A DNA stretch of 64,000 nucleotides from Hyperoplus lanceolatus (Eukaryota > Chordata > Actinopteri > Uranoscopiformes > Ammodytidae). This document shows positions 30,737 through 58,500 of this stretch, piece by piece. The stretch's first letter is position 1; the number at the start of each line of letters is the position of its first letter. The notes beneath the pieces are model-generated. The model saw only the letters and a list, made by a program, of their open reading frames with translations, did no database searches and had not been told where the DNA came from. The stretch spans positions 2,053,501-2,117,500 of the forward strand of contig CM049397.1 of NCBI GenBank assembly GCA_026929865.2, given 5' to 3'. Made by a program: the position numbers and the translations under genes.

Positions 30737-30756
30737 TAGTGTTCTATATATCTATA

Positions 30757-31831
30757 GAGACAGTGCATGAAATAGGCAACGCCCATGGCCACGCCCATCG
30801 TGGGGGAAAACATTGAACAGCGCTCCATCCACTTTGTATTGAAGGAGACCTGTCTTCTGCAAACAAACTTAATTAAAACGTAATCGAACATCCATTTAAG
30901 AAAAAAACGTTACTTTCTTGAAAGCCACGACTCTTGTTTGTCTATATGAGCTGTTTTTGTGAAAAATAATTGAGTGGTTTTCAATATTGAGGTGTTTTTG
31001 TCCGGTCGGACCGGGTCAGACCCATCGAGGGGGAAACCGTTCCATTCACTTTGTATTGAAGGAGACCTGTCTTCTACAAACAAACTTAATTAAAACTTAT
31101 TCAAACATCCATTTAACAAAAAACCGTTACTTTCTTTAAAGCCACGACTCTTGTCTGTCCATACGAGCTGTTTTTGTGAAAAATAATTGAGTAATTTTCA
31201 ATATTGAGGTGTTTTTTCCGTCCGTGAGGGTTAGTAGCAGAAGGCTAACATTAGCCTAGCATACAGCATACATTAGTTAGAGTTTTGTCTCGATATTGAA
31301 AATTACTCAATACTTTTTCACAAAAACAGCTCGTATAGACAGAAAGAGTCTGGCTTTAAGAAAGTAACGTGTATTTGTGAAATCCATGTCGTTTTACGTT
31401 TTATTAAGTTTGTTTGCCGAATAGGGTGTCATTCAATATAAAGTGGATGGAGCGCTTTATGTTTTCCCCACGATGGGCGTGCCTCAGATTATGACGCTTT
31501 ATGCACTGTCTCTATGAGAGACAGTGCATAACCGTGCATAACGCGTCATAATCTGAGGCCACGCCCATCGTGGGGGAAACCAATACACAGTGCTCCATCC
31601 ACTCCATTCGGCAAACAAACTTAATAAAAACGTAATACGACATGCCTTTCACAAATACACGTTACTTTCTTTAAAGCCACGACTCTTGTCTGTCTATAAG
31701 AGCTGTTTTTGTGAAAAAATATTGAGTAATTTTCAATATCGAGACAAAACTCTTAACAAATGTATGCTGTATGCTAGGCTAATGTTAGCCTTCTGCTGTA
31801 GGCTAACCCTCACGGACGGGAAAAACACCTC
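30757..31831. repeat. Inverted and direct array of a MITE-like unit with a large palindrome
   Basis: About 250-bp units beginning GAGACAGTGCAT and CACGCCCATCGTGGGGGAAA, and passing through GCCACGACTCTTGT(C/T)TGTC, occur four times: two direct (30757-31010, 31020-31225), one inverted (to 31513) and one direct (from 31517). The last two form arms 31206-31513 and 31517-31831 with a 3-nt centre. Confidence 0.85.
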
Positions 31832-31851
31832 TTCTTTATAGGTCCATGATA

Positions 31852-32008
31852 GAAATAGGATGCACTTTTCAACACTAACAATCCTGGCCGTATGAAGTAG
31901 GACATCCGGGTACTTCTAACCATCCTAAATCTGGCCACAAGAATCGGGACATCCTAAATCTTTTTTCTACATACTCTATAGTAGAAAGTATGCGATTCGG
32001 AACGCAAC
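31852..32008. mobile_element. Truncated MITE (GGTTGCGTTCCGAATCGC family), copy b
   Basis: Only the right end is present: the AATAGGATGCACTTTTCAAC block through GCGATTCGGAACGCAACC. Confidence 0.8.
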
Positions 32009-32392
32009 CTTTGTCTCACGTGCTTATGTAACAAAAAAAGTGTTAAACCTGTCTATTCTGTTACTCACATCCAACCTTCAGACCGCCTAACACTTCATTA
32101 TTATTCATGAATCTGGCCTGATAGCCAATCAGCTCACTCACAACTGGTGAGATGTGTTGGGCCAGAGTGTGGTTGGCTGGCCGCCTCTCTCTGGTGACAG
32201 CCATCATGGTTGCGTTCCGAATCGCATACTCTTTCTTTTTTCTATTCTACATACTACATCTGACGATAAAAAGAATCTAGTTAGGATGCAGTAGGCATAC
32301 TATTGGGACATACTTTTCTCTCTTATTTCATCATAACATTGCACCTTGATCTTGCCTCTTGCTTTTATATCTGTCGCATCCCCGTTTGTTTT

Positions 32393-34698
32393 TTGTTTTT
32401 TTTGTTTTTTTTTGGAAAATTTAATTTACAAAAACAAACGATCTGTTCAATCACAAGAGCGCCCGAGGCAAACATCAAAACATAGTGCATTACAGATTAA
32501 ATTCATTACAAATAGCTTTGGTTTTCACAGCTTTGCAGTTGTTGCAATACTTAAGCGTGTCCAGGTAGGCATTAAAGTAAGTAATGAAGACAATAAAACT
32601 AGGTTTCTGATTTCCAAATGTGGTGGTGTGTATATAGAATTTAGCTAATAATAACATAAGATTAATAACAAACAATTTTTTAACAGAAAATATATTTTCA
32701 AAAATACCAAATAAAATAAAATCAATTTTGAGTTTGAGTCGTATATCTAACTTTCTGTTCAAAAAGAGGTTAATTTCATGCCACAGAGTTTGACTAAAGG
32801 AACATTCCCAAAAAAGATGTTGTGTTGTTTCATCTGTGACGTGACAAAATGAGCAGAGAGGATCAACATCTAACATATATCTTACAATAGCAGAATTAAC
32901 AGTGCAATAGTTTCAAAGACACCTCTCGCACCTTATTTGAGACAAAACATTTCCTGGGTAATAACCATGTTTTTTCCCATTCTATATGTAAATACTGATT
33001 ATTCCAAAAAAATACAGAGGCAGGTTTACTAATTGTGCTTTTTTGTATTAATTCCCTTATACATCTATTGTTTGTTTTTACACTCAAAAAAGGATCTGAG
33101 TTTCCTATATAAAGCTCTGGCAGAAAGGTTTGCTGGAGCACTCCCTTCGAATTTGGACCCAATTTAGGAAGAATTTTGGAATGCAGAATTTTTCACTTTT
33201 CAGCCCAATTGCAGCTAATCATCTGTTTACTCCCTCGACGGTGGATGGTGCATTCAAGATCTGGCATAAAAAAGGCTTAAAATGCATCAGTGATTTATTT
33301 ATTAATGATCTATTTGCTAGTTTTTCCCAATTGACAAAACATTTTGGTATCGAAAAGACAAATTTTTTCCGATTTCTGCAAATCAGGCATTTTACACAGA
33401 AGTTAATTCCCCAATTCCCTTATAAACCGCCAGCCAATCATGTCGATTTGTTTCTTTCTGTAAACCCCACATTAAAAGGCTCAATTTCTGTGTTTTTCAA
33501 CCTTATTTCAAAGTTGCATAGCCCCTCATTAGCAGCTATAAAAACCCTGTGGGAGCAGGACCTAGGTTCTGCCTTCACAGATCACATGTGGGATTCAGTC
33601 CTGGATCGAATACACTCTACCTCCATGTGCGCCCGACATGCTCTTGTGCAATTTAAGATAGTACATCGTATCCACATATCTAAAACTAAATTAGCTCGTA
33701 TGTTCCCCGATGTAGACCCGACCTGTGATAGCTGTAAGAGCGCACCGGCATCACTCTTTCACATGTACTGGTTGTGTCCCACTTTGACTGGGTTCTGGAC
33801 ATCAGTTTTTAAAACAATTTCTGAAGTACTTCAGCATCAAATTGAGCCGAACCCTTTCACTGCAATTTTTGGCATCGCCCCCAATTCAGGCTTGCCTAAA
33901 GTGAAGCTAAAGGTACTGGCCTTCACCTCTTTACTTGCTCGTAGGGCTATTTTACTTAAATGGAAAGATCCTGCTCCTCCTTCCCACTCACATTGGATTA
34001 GAGACATTATGTCATGTATGAATCTGGAAAAAATTCGTTGCAATACCCAGGGATCTGAGACTAAATTTCATAAAATATGGCGCCCCTTCCTAGATTATTT
34101 TAAGAAACCGACCACATTAATTGAAGAGTAGCTACCCCCTCCCCTTTTTTATTTGATTCAATTTTATTTCTGTTTTTTTTTTTTTTTCTTTCATATTGAT
34201 TGTTTGTTTTTGTTTCTTGTGGTGTGTGTTTGTGTTGTTGGGTATGAGGGTGGGATGTGGGTGGGGTGTGTTCGGGAGAAAAAGGGGAAAAAAATGTTGT
34301 ACTTGATGAGAAAGGTTTGCTGGACAGTATCTCTGATTGACGATGAAAGTAGAATTTTAACACCTGAAGGAATTGCATCAAAAACAATAGCAAATTCCAG
34401 AGGAAGCACAGGAATGTTATATTCTGATAAAAATTCATTATATGTAAAGAAATGACCCTCCTTATTAAATAGTTCACTGACAAGTAGAATTCCATTATCA
34501 ACCCAATTCTTCAAAAATAACGACTTTCGTTTAAAACAAATATCTTGGTTGTTCCAAATATAATATTTTTGAGGGGAAAAGTTATGTTTATACACTAGGC
34601 ACCAGCTTAAAAGTAGCTGTTTATGGAAATCAGAAAGTTTTATGGGAAGCTTTTCTATTTTAAAATTACATCTTAACAGAAAATTAAATCCTCCTAAG
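32393..34698 (-). mobile_element. 5'-truncated LINE A (L1/Tx1 group), split
   Basis: Minus strand. Exact 17-bp target duplications GCATCCCCGTTTGTTTT at 32376-32392 and 34699-34715. The poly-A-like tail is at 32393-32412. Coding pieces run from about 34698 to 34325, then from 33121 down to 32490, ending with the C-terminal MLDVDPLCSFCHVTDE zinc-knuckle-like block and ICNEFNL. LINE B interrupts it. Confidence 0.85.
33138..34308 (+). mobile_element. 5'-truncated LINE B inside LINE A
   Basis: Plus strand, flanked by 16-bp duplications AGAAAGGTTTGCTGGA at 33122-33137 and 34309-34324. An intact open frame from about 33130 to 34131 encodes the C-terminal part of a LINE ORF2. It has the block TLWEQDLGSAF, then FPDVDPTCDSCKSAPASLFH (CxxC..H..C type), then IEPNPFTAIFGIAP. 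It is homologous to the LINE at 11401-13019. No reverse transcriptase remains. Confidence 0.88.
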
Positions 34699-34939
34699 GC
34701 ATCCCCGTTTGTTTTCATATGGAGGCTTCGTCGATGTTACGTCACTTCACGTGCGCACTGGATTGTGGGTCAGAATCGCCCAAATAGGATGCACTTTTCA
34801 ACACTAACAATCTTGGCCGCATGAAGTAGGACATCCGGGTACTTCTAACCATCCTAAATCTGGCCACAAGAATCGGGACATCCTAAATCTTTTTTCTACA
34901 TACTATAGTAGAAAGTATGTGATTCGGAACGCAACCCAT

Positions 34940-35739
34940 GTTGTTGGAGAGGACGTGGGGAATAGAGGAGAAAGTTAAAGCTTTGTAATCTTATTAAGAT
35001 ATAAGAGAATATTAAGAAGTTTACCTTTTAACAACCTACAACTGTCATTCATCCATTAGATTGATCTGCACTAAAGCAGTGTTCATAAGAGGGTGACTGG
35101 AGAACCTGCAGAATTCAAACACTCACACTGAAGACCTGGATTGATTCTAAAGACCACCATTGATATAATGATAATAATATTATTATTATATTTAATTGAT
35201 TTAGCGCTTTTGCTTGACATAGGAGCACAACAGTAAACAAACAAAAGGAAAATGCAAAGTTATTTGTGTATGTTTAATCCATAGGTTTAATCCCATTCAC
35301 TTATTTTAGGCCTATATGTTGTTACATGAAAAACACTCACATAGAGTTGCATGTCTGCTGACCATTCTGAAAAGAACACCGTAGTTTTTTTTATTTAAAT
35401 TTAATAATTTTCTTTTAGAGTTTTTATTTTATTTTAAAGATGTTCACTCCACTTTGGCAGCCATGAGTTTTCAGTACTTCAGTGTGTCAAAGTGGATTTG
35501 AAGTCATGCCAATTGCTTCAAATGTGGAAAACAAGCAGTAAGTAAAAGTGAACAATGAAGTAGGCCTAATGGAAGAGTAATAGAAGAGTCCCCCTGTCTC
35601 CTTCTCTCTGTCTAGTCATTTACAGTTAGTTTCATTTGAATATGAAAAATATGTCTAGAAATAGGTTTTATTTATTTAAAATAATGTAATAACTCATTCT
35701 GGAATACATGTATATATAAACAGAGCATCATAATGAAAC
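34940..35739. other. Intergenic sequence, nothing recognised
   Basis: AT-rich, no convincing exon or repeat end seen. Confidence 0.5.
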
Positions 35740-36325
35740 ACAACCCCAATTCTGAAAAAGTTGGGGCGTTATGTAAAACGATTATAAAACAGATTGTGAT
35801 AATTTGTTAATCCATTTTTACATACAATCAAGTTGAAAACTATACAAAGGCAATATATTTGATGTGTTACCCTATCTATTTCATTGTTTTTCGCAAATAT
35901 ATATTTATCCTGAATTTGATAGAGTTTTAAATGAAGTACCTGTTTGGTACACTACTCACATAACAGGTGATATTATCACGGAATGTTGAGCAACTGAAGT
36001 TGTATTTCAAGCAAGAATGGGAAATCATTTTGCTTTCAAAATGTCAACAATGACTGTCCTCAGTTCCCAAAGGCTTACTCAGTGCTGTTAAAAGAAAGGG
36101 TGATGTAACACAGCGGTAAACATGCCCCTGTCCCAACTTTTTGAAATGTGTTGCAATTTTAAAATTTGTGTATATTTCCAAAAAAACAAGTTTATCAGTT
36201 TAAACAAATACATATGACATATTGGTACTGTTGATTATTGGATACATGTCAAAAAGGATTATGAAATGATCACATTCTGTTTCGTTCACATTTTACATAA
36301 ACTAATATCGGAATTGGGGATTGTA
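35740..36325. mobile_element. TIR transposon relic (ACAACCCCAATTC family)
   Basis: Left end ACAACCCCAATTCTGAAAAA, with an internal GTCCCAACTTTTTGAAATG block near 36131, and right end GGAATTGGGGATTGT. This is a very common non-coding fish element; superfamily not assigned. Confidence 0.7.
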
Positions 36326-36384
36326 GTAAATATTTCACGTTAAAATATAAGGTGCAGGAAATAATGAAAACACAGTACAATCTT

Positions 36385-37009
36385 TTCATTGTAAAGTCCT
36401 TTTGTATTTATTACAAAATATATTCCCAATCTCTGCTGGATCAACAGGAAGACTCACTATGGCTGTATTAATGTTACCAACACCACACCATGGTACAGTA
36501 CATTTGAAATGCATCCACAGTGCATGCTCCAGCAGTTTGAAATGCATCAATGTCCCTGCATCAAGTGATAACATAGCTTTGATTGAGAGCAGATATAATG
36601 TGATGGACAATGATGAATACACACTGTCATTTCCTTTGGTAGGGGAAATGCAGTGCAGGGGTCAATTGTTTTCTTGATGGCAGTTCAAACATCATTTGGC
36701 TGGTGATTAGTTGCATAGTCCCTTTAGAGGTTTTTATTCATCCTCCCTTTCTACAAGATACAATCATGATTTTGTCCTCAGTAATTCTGTTCTGTATTAT
36801 ACTGTACAAACAGGGGATCAGCTCAGCCTTAAAAGGAGGCCTGCAGTCTTTATTTATGAATTCCCCTTAGTCAGACATGGGTTATCATTCAGTTCAGTTT
36901 GCTTCACAGAACTGCTGACCTGTTTGGGGCTGCTTCACTGCTTTGTGTCTGTGTTCACCTTGATGACCAAATCAAATGGTGCAGAATGTGTACAGCATTG
37001 TTCCCACAC

Positions 37010-37052
<43 letters not shown>

Positions 37053-37449
37053 TGCACGCACACACACACACAAACACACATTCAAAAATTCCAATCATTC
37101 ACCTGTTTGTGACCACAGCACTCCATTTGGCAACAGTACAGCAGAAATGTTTCATTTGAACCAAACTGTCTCTTTAACATGAAACTGACAGATTTTCTTA
37201 AACGTGGACATAAAAGAAAGTCAGGATAAACAGCCCATGAACATACTTCCCCAATAGTCTTAATGAACGTGTATGGATCTTTTTTAATTTCCAGCATAGA
37301 GGTTGGTCAAAATACACTTGTGTGTCTCTTTGAAAGAACTTGGCAGACCTATACACTGATCTGAGGTCTGTTTTCCATTGGTGAATGATGAGTTCTTTAG
37401 TGACTGTCCATGTTTCCCTCCTCTGTCCAGTGACACGGGCTGACTGCTC
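36385..37449 (-). other. hmgcr: hmgcr 3' untranslated region
   Basis: Follows the hmgcr stop codon (37450-37452). A minus-strand AATAAA at 36412-36407 predicts cleavage near 36385, giving about 1.06 kb. The UTR contains a (TG)n tract on the sense strand (37080-37010). Confidence 0.65.
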
Positions 37450-53665
<16,216 letters not shown>

Positions 53666-53678
53666 GGTTGCGGCAGAG

Positions 53679-54533
53679 CTATAGCAGCACACAACATGAC
53701 AAGAGTCAGATAATAAGAATAAGAGGCATTCTGCATAATGAATAAATCTAGGCCTACGTTTTCTTCAGATACTTTAACACATTTCATATAAGAGTATTTA
53801 TTACATAGTAGTAGCCTATTGTATAGCTATGTAAATAGGCCTACATTTATTTATAACTTAAAATGTTTTAACTGTCACTTATTTCAGACAGATGCAATAT
53901 TGTGGACGTGTTGTTACCTAAAGGCTAGTAGGCCTTGGTAAAAACTATTGAGACATGGCGGATGTGACAGACCATATGAGGAGGAATATGTCAAGGTGTA
54001 GGCTAGTTAACATACGCTACATGGATACAGGCAGGGAACTATTTCCAACTCAGTTTCCTAGAGAGGATTCAAAGAATAAAAATATCGCAAAGATCTTTTA
54101 TAACCTAACCTATTTAGGAAATTAAAAAAAAGCATAAAGGCATAGGCCTCATTTTAATCATCAATTAAGGTCAGAATACATGAATTAAGCCTATTGTGTA
54201 GGTTAGGCTGCATTGCATTGTTAGTATGCTACAGCCTACGCTCCAATCAATGGCCTATCAGGTCACTTTCAAGAATCCAATTTCCTCTTTTATTTGCAAA
54301 ATAAAAATGTAGATTCGCCATTTTGAAAGACAGTTAAACATCATTTAAATACACCTATTTCTTCGTGCTTGTGATGGAAATCACTGATTGAGTTGACAAT
54401 GCGTTGGCCGGACCGAGATATTTTTGGACATTTCTCAAGCTGGATTTAGTCTGCACTGCAAGCCTGTGAGGATACATTAATTCATAACTGACAAAGGCTA
54501 TAATTAATATTTATTTAAATAAATTGGACTTAC
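53679..54533 (-). other. hmgcr: hmgcr intron 1, nothing recognised
   Basis: AT-rich sequence between untranslated exon 1 and coding exon 2. No repeats identified. Confidence 0.6.
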
Positions 54534-54640
54534 CTTAAGCGGGATAGATGATCTATGGGAAAGTAAGATGTGGATGGTAAAGAGTTGTAGCCTCCCTGCC
54601 CGGTGTGAAGAGACACACAGAGAGCCTTCCCCCGCAGCCC
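54534..54640 (-). other. hmgcr: hmgcr untranslated exon 1
   Basis: A strong minus-strand donor (CTTAAG then GTAAGTCC) at 54533 ends a GC-richer segment. Exon 2 starts at 53678, only 13 nt before the start codon, so a 5' untranslated exon is required; human HMGCR has one too. The 5' limit is a guess. Confidence 0.6.
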
Positions 54641-55045
54641 ACGGCCGGTAGACCCGATGGAACGATGGCATGCTCAGACATCATCCGACCCTTCAGCCAA
54701 TCACGGCGATCACCTGCTTCGCGAGCGCTTAATCCACGCCCCGTTTCCTAGGCGACAGCAGTACAAGGGGCGTGGCCAGAGAGCGGACGCATGATCTCCC
54801 CATCGCGGCGCGTATAGACCACAGACACAGGCTGTTGCCTACAGGAGGACAGACGTCAACTTATGGGAGTGGAAGTGGGCTGTGTCTCTCTCTATGAAGG
54901 AGAACAATATGGGAAATAGCCACCTCACTGGGATCATCTTGACCATTTTAAAGTTGCTCCTTTTCCCTAGAGACTTCGAAAAAAGGGAGAATTCCATAAC
55001 CAAAGTGAAAAAAACACATGGAATACAGCAGACGCACCTCAGAGA

Positions 55046-55088
<43 letters not shown>

Positions 55089-55507
55089 CATAGCCTACCA
55101 CAGAACTGTAGCACAATGGACGGACCTAAATAAAGAATGTTAGTTACAATCCCATACAAAATCATGTGCAGTAGGGCTATAGAGTTATAAAAGTGCCATG
55201 ACATTTAATTCAGTATTTTTGTTGTTGAGTTTTTCAACTAAGCCTATATTGTTATTCAGTTTACATTTCAGATGGATGTCCCTTCTAAACTAGAACCAAT
55301 ACGCCTATCTCTCATAAATATAATAAAGAATCGCGGTTTAGTATTATGTAGGCTAATCACTACAGTAACGTCAGACTCAGTGGACGGCCTGGATCCTTGT
55401 CCAGTGTTTTGGCGCGCCTCTCTAGCTTGAGTAGACAATCGGTTCATCTCACGTTCCTGACTTCGAGTTTGTCATTCCTGAAAGAAAATAACCAAAGAAG
55501 GACTAGC
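54641..55507. promoter_or_regulatory. Divergent hmgcr/ankrd31 promoter region
   Basis: GC-rich with many CpGs near 54600-54830. CCAAT at 54697-54701 lies 6 nt from ATCACCTGC (54709-54717), which resembles a sterol response element; NF-Y next to SREBP sites is typical of sterol genes. GC boxes CCACGCCCC (54734-54742) and GGGGCGTGGCC (54767-54777) form an inverted pair. A (CA)n lies at 55049-55084. The ankrd31 start follows at 55508. Site functions are inferred. Confidence 0.45.
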
Positions 55508-58500
55508 ATGTTCAACCTGATTCTAAGAGGTAATGACATACATGTGTTATAAAGGCAAAACGATAGAACCCGACCTTCTTGCTTGGAGTTCTTTAACATT
55601 TACATTACCTTACTAGCAAGACAGTTGTTATTTAGCGGAAGTTAGTTAGTTAGCTAGCCAGCTACATTAGCAAAGGCAAAGTAGCAAATGCTAACCTTTG
55701 ATGATTCATTGGCATTATACATTTTGCGGGGATTCAGCCTTGTTTAATGAATTTAATATGTAATGTTTAAGTTAATGATAAAATGTAATATGAATTTAAG
55801 ATCCCGGCTAGTGTTGCCACCCGTCCCGTTTTCCCCATAATTGTTCTTTTTTTTTCCACCAGCTGTCCCGGGAAAAGAAAACTCTCTCCTGGGACACAAT
55901 TTGTCCCCTTTTTTGGGGAAAATGCCAAAACTCATTTGATTTCCTTCGTTCAGTAGTTAAGGCCGTGTCACACACACGGGCAGAGGCGTTTTCAATGGCG
56001 AGGCGAGTGGGCAGAGAGAAGGCGCAGCGTTCCGTCAGGCGGCACGACAATCGGGCAGGGGCGGTCTTAACGATCGCGGGGCCCGTTTCAAGACCCTTCA
56101 GATTTTTTATTTTTTTTCTATAAATAATGCTTGTGCGTGCTCCCCGCAAAAATAAAAAAGATTGTGTAAACCAGTTGGTTCATAGACAGATTATGAGATA
56201 ATAGGCCCAGACTCTTAACGCCCCCTATCCAGTCAGGTACACTGACTTTTACGCACAGATACAATTTCTGGCATGAACATATTAAGGAAGTCAGTGTTTC
56301 TCACAGGATGTTGGGATACTGACAAGGGATATACTCTTGGGCCCCTGGGCCTGGTTGCATGCAGTTTTCTTCTCAAAGTGCACCAGATTGATAGCCTGGC
56401 ATTCCCAGACCTGCCACTAGGCGCTGGCAAATTAAATTTGCTGTGCGTGTTGGTCTGGACACGCTCCGTTGAAGCTTTATCAAGAAAACCAGAAATCTGG
56501 CTATGGTTTCAATTGGTTCTATCTAATATGGGCGCGCCAGAGCCCCTTATATGGTACTCTGGGGAGGACGTAACCGGATGACGACAGTGACATGCATGCA
56601 ACGGCGAAGCCGTGATAGTAAACATCAAAGATGGCTGCGGATATGTTGTGTGAGTTTGAGACTACTTTGGCCTCGACCCTTAACGATTTGGAAGACGGCA
56701 CTCAAATCTTTCATTAGCAATTAAGTGGAATGTTCTGTTTTGCCGACCGACAACGGCAAACGTTTAATTTAACAGTTTAACAGCTGTTCGCTAAACGAAA
56801 GGGGCTTACGTCACCTTGTGCATCGCTCTGATTGGTTGTAGTGCTATCCAACTGCGTGCAGTGGCATTTGAAATGCACGAGTAGGAGCCGCCCCTTGAGT
56901 TGGAAATTACTATTGATCGTGGCCAGACCCTCTATCGTTCAAGATATCAGGGTCTGGATTTCCAGGCTACCAGATTGATGAATTTTACTTTAAAAGGTTG
57001 CATCTTTTTCTTCCGGGGTCTTCTGAAATGGTATCTTAATAATGGCCGAGCCGTCCGCCCCAAACATCAAGTGTCCCTTTTTTTCTTTACTCCAGGGTGG
57101 CAACCCTAATCCCGACTAGCCCCACTGAACCCAACAAAGACAGTTTGTAAAACTGATTAAAAGTAGTAGCCTAGTAGTATTTAATTTAAGAACTAACCAA
57201 AATAATAAAATGTCTTTGTAAAGTAAAATATTTACAGTCTTGTTCATAATTATTTTAGTGATATTACTTAGTACTGTATTATGTATTATATTATTATTAC
57301 ACACTGTGATACTTTGAAGGACATGTGTTGCCAGTGAAAAAAAGACAAGCTATAATCAAGGTTGGGGCCAAACAACAAAACAGGGCCTTGACAGTAGTTT
57401 CTCCCCAGAAGATTATTGTGTGTTTAGATTTCATTTCTTGTGTATTGATTACTGTGTTCATGGTTGTTTTTTAATCAAACATGTTTTAGTGCTGCCATCT
57501 AGTGAGTGGTTAGAATATAGAACATTTGACTCAAGTTTTCTTATGCAGGAGGACAGTGCATTGATACAGAGCTACTTGTTGTAGGTTTTCACGTGTTAAC
57601 ATGTTGGAATGCTTTAACCTTTGCAGCTCCATGTCATCCTGATGCTGATAAGAGGACCATGAGTTGCCCTGCTGGAGCTGCACCAGCTTCTTCCCACGAA
57701 GGTGGAGCCACAAAGCAACAGGAGCCACCTGAGGTCCAGTTCAACATCACAGCAGACCATTCATATGCTAAATATCTGAGAAGGAGGGAGACTGCTAAGC
57801 CAGGGTAATTTCAGACACATTGCTTTCATAACTTTATGATTTTTTACAGTAAATAACAATAATTTGTCACATTTTGGGCAAAAAGGTATTACGTTTTGGG
57901 CTCAGCATTTTGTTACATTATTGACATTACATTACATTAATCATTAGTGATTCAATTTGGGGTTTTATATTACATTTTATTTCTACATTTCGGGTCGTCG
58001 TTACATTTCCGGCTCTTGCAACATGACAGGGTTTAAGCACAAGACTTGTGTGCAGCACGCACTGTTTGTGAGTGAGGTCCACAATTGCGTCGAAACTGGT
58101 ACAGATCCTTTTGCAGAAATCCCCCTAAGCCAGGTTTCACGTGGGATTTATCAAACAGTCGTACCTCGCAAATCTCATATCTCATATCAGCGTATGATTG
58201 AGCAGACCGTTGATAAATGTGGTGGCTGAAAACCATCGTAATTTGAATATCACGCCCCTATATTTTCTGAGTTCAGAGGCCTCGCCCAGAGGTTTTACCA
58301 CAATGAGATGCACAATACAGGAGAGAAGAGGAACTTGTCTGAAGTAGAAATAGACACCACATCAACACAAGTAGAAAAAAATATAAAAGTTTTATTTGGG
58401 AGCATTAAAGTGCCATTAAATAATATCAGAAGGCAGCGGTATGGAAGGAAATCATTGCTGCGCTCAACAGCGTTGGAGTTGACAAAACATTTCAAGCTGA

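Larger units (their letters stand above)
27013..30753 (+). mobile_element. Putative THAP-domain transposon relic
   Basis: GATATATATAGAACACTAG near 27013-27031 and CTAGTGTTCTATATATC near 30735-30752 are inverted partners. They enclose a THAP-type gene relic and a nested MITE (29971-30736). A P-element-like origin fits a THAP domain, but no catalytic domain was recognised. (ATAG)n lies at 29010-29036. Confidence 0.4.
32208..34936. mobile_element. MITE copy c carrying two nested LINEs
   Basis: Outer ends GGTTGCGTTCCGAATCGC and GGAACGCAACC are flanked by CAT (32205-32207, 34937-34939). MITE sequence is 32208-32392 and 34716-34936; the rest is inserted. Confidence 0.85.

Noticed and set aside
33130-34131. 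Host gene of 333 codons
   Set aside because: Protein is the C-terminal end of a LINE ORF2, flanked by exact 16-bp target duplications and homologous to the LINE at 11401-13019.
36386-36622. 78-codon minus-strand frame near the end of the hmgcr transcript
   Set aside because: Lies within the hmgcr 3' UTR upstream of the AATAAA; no similarity recognised.
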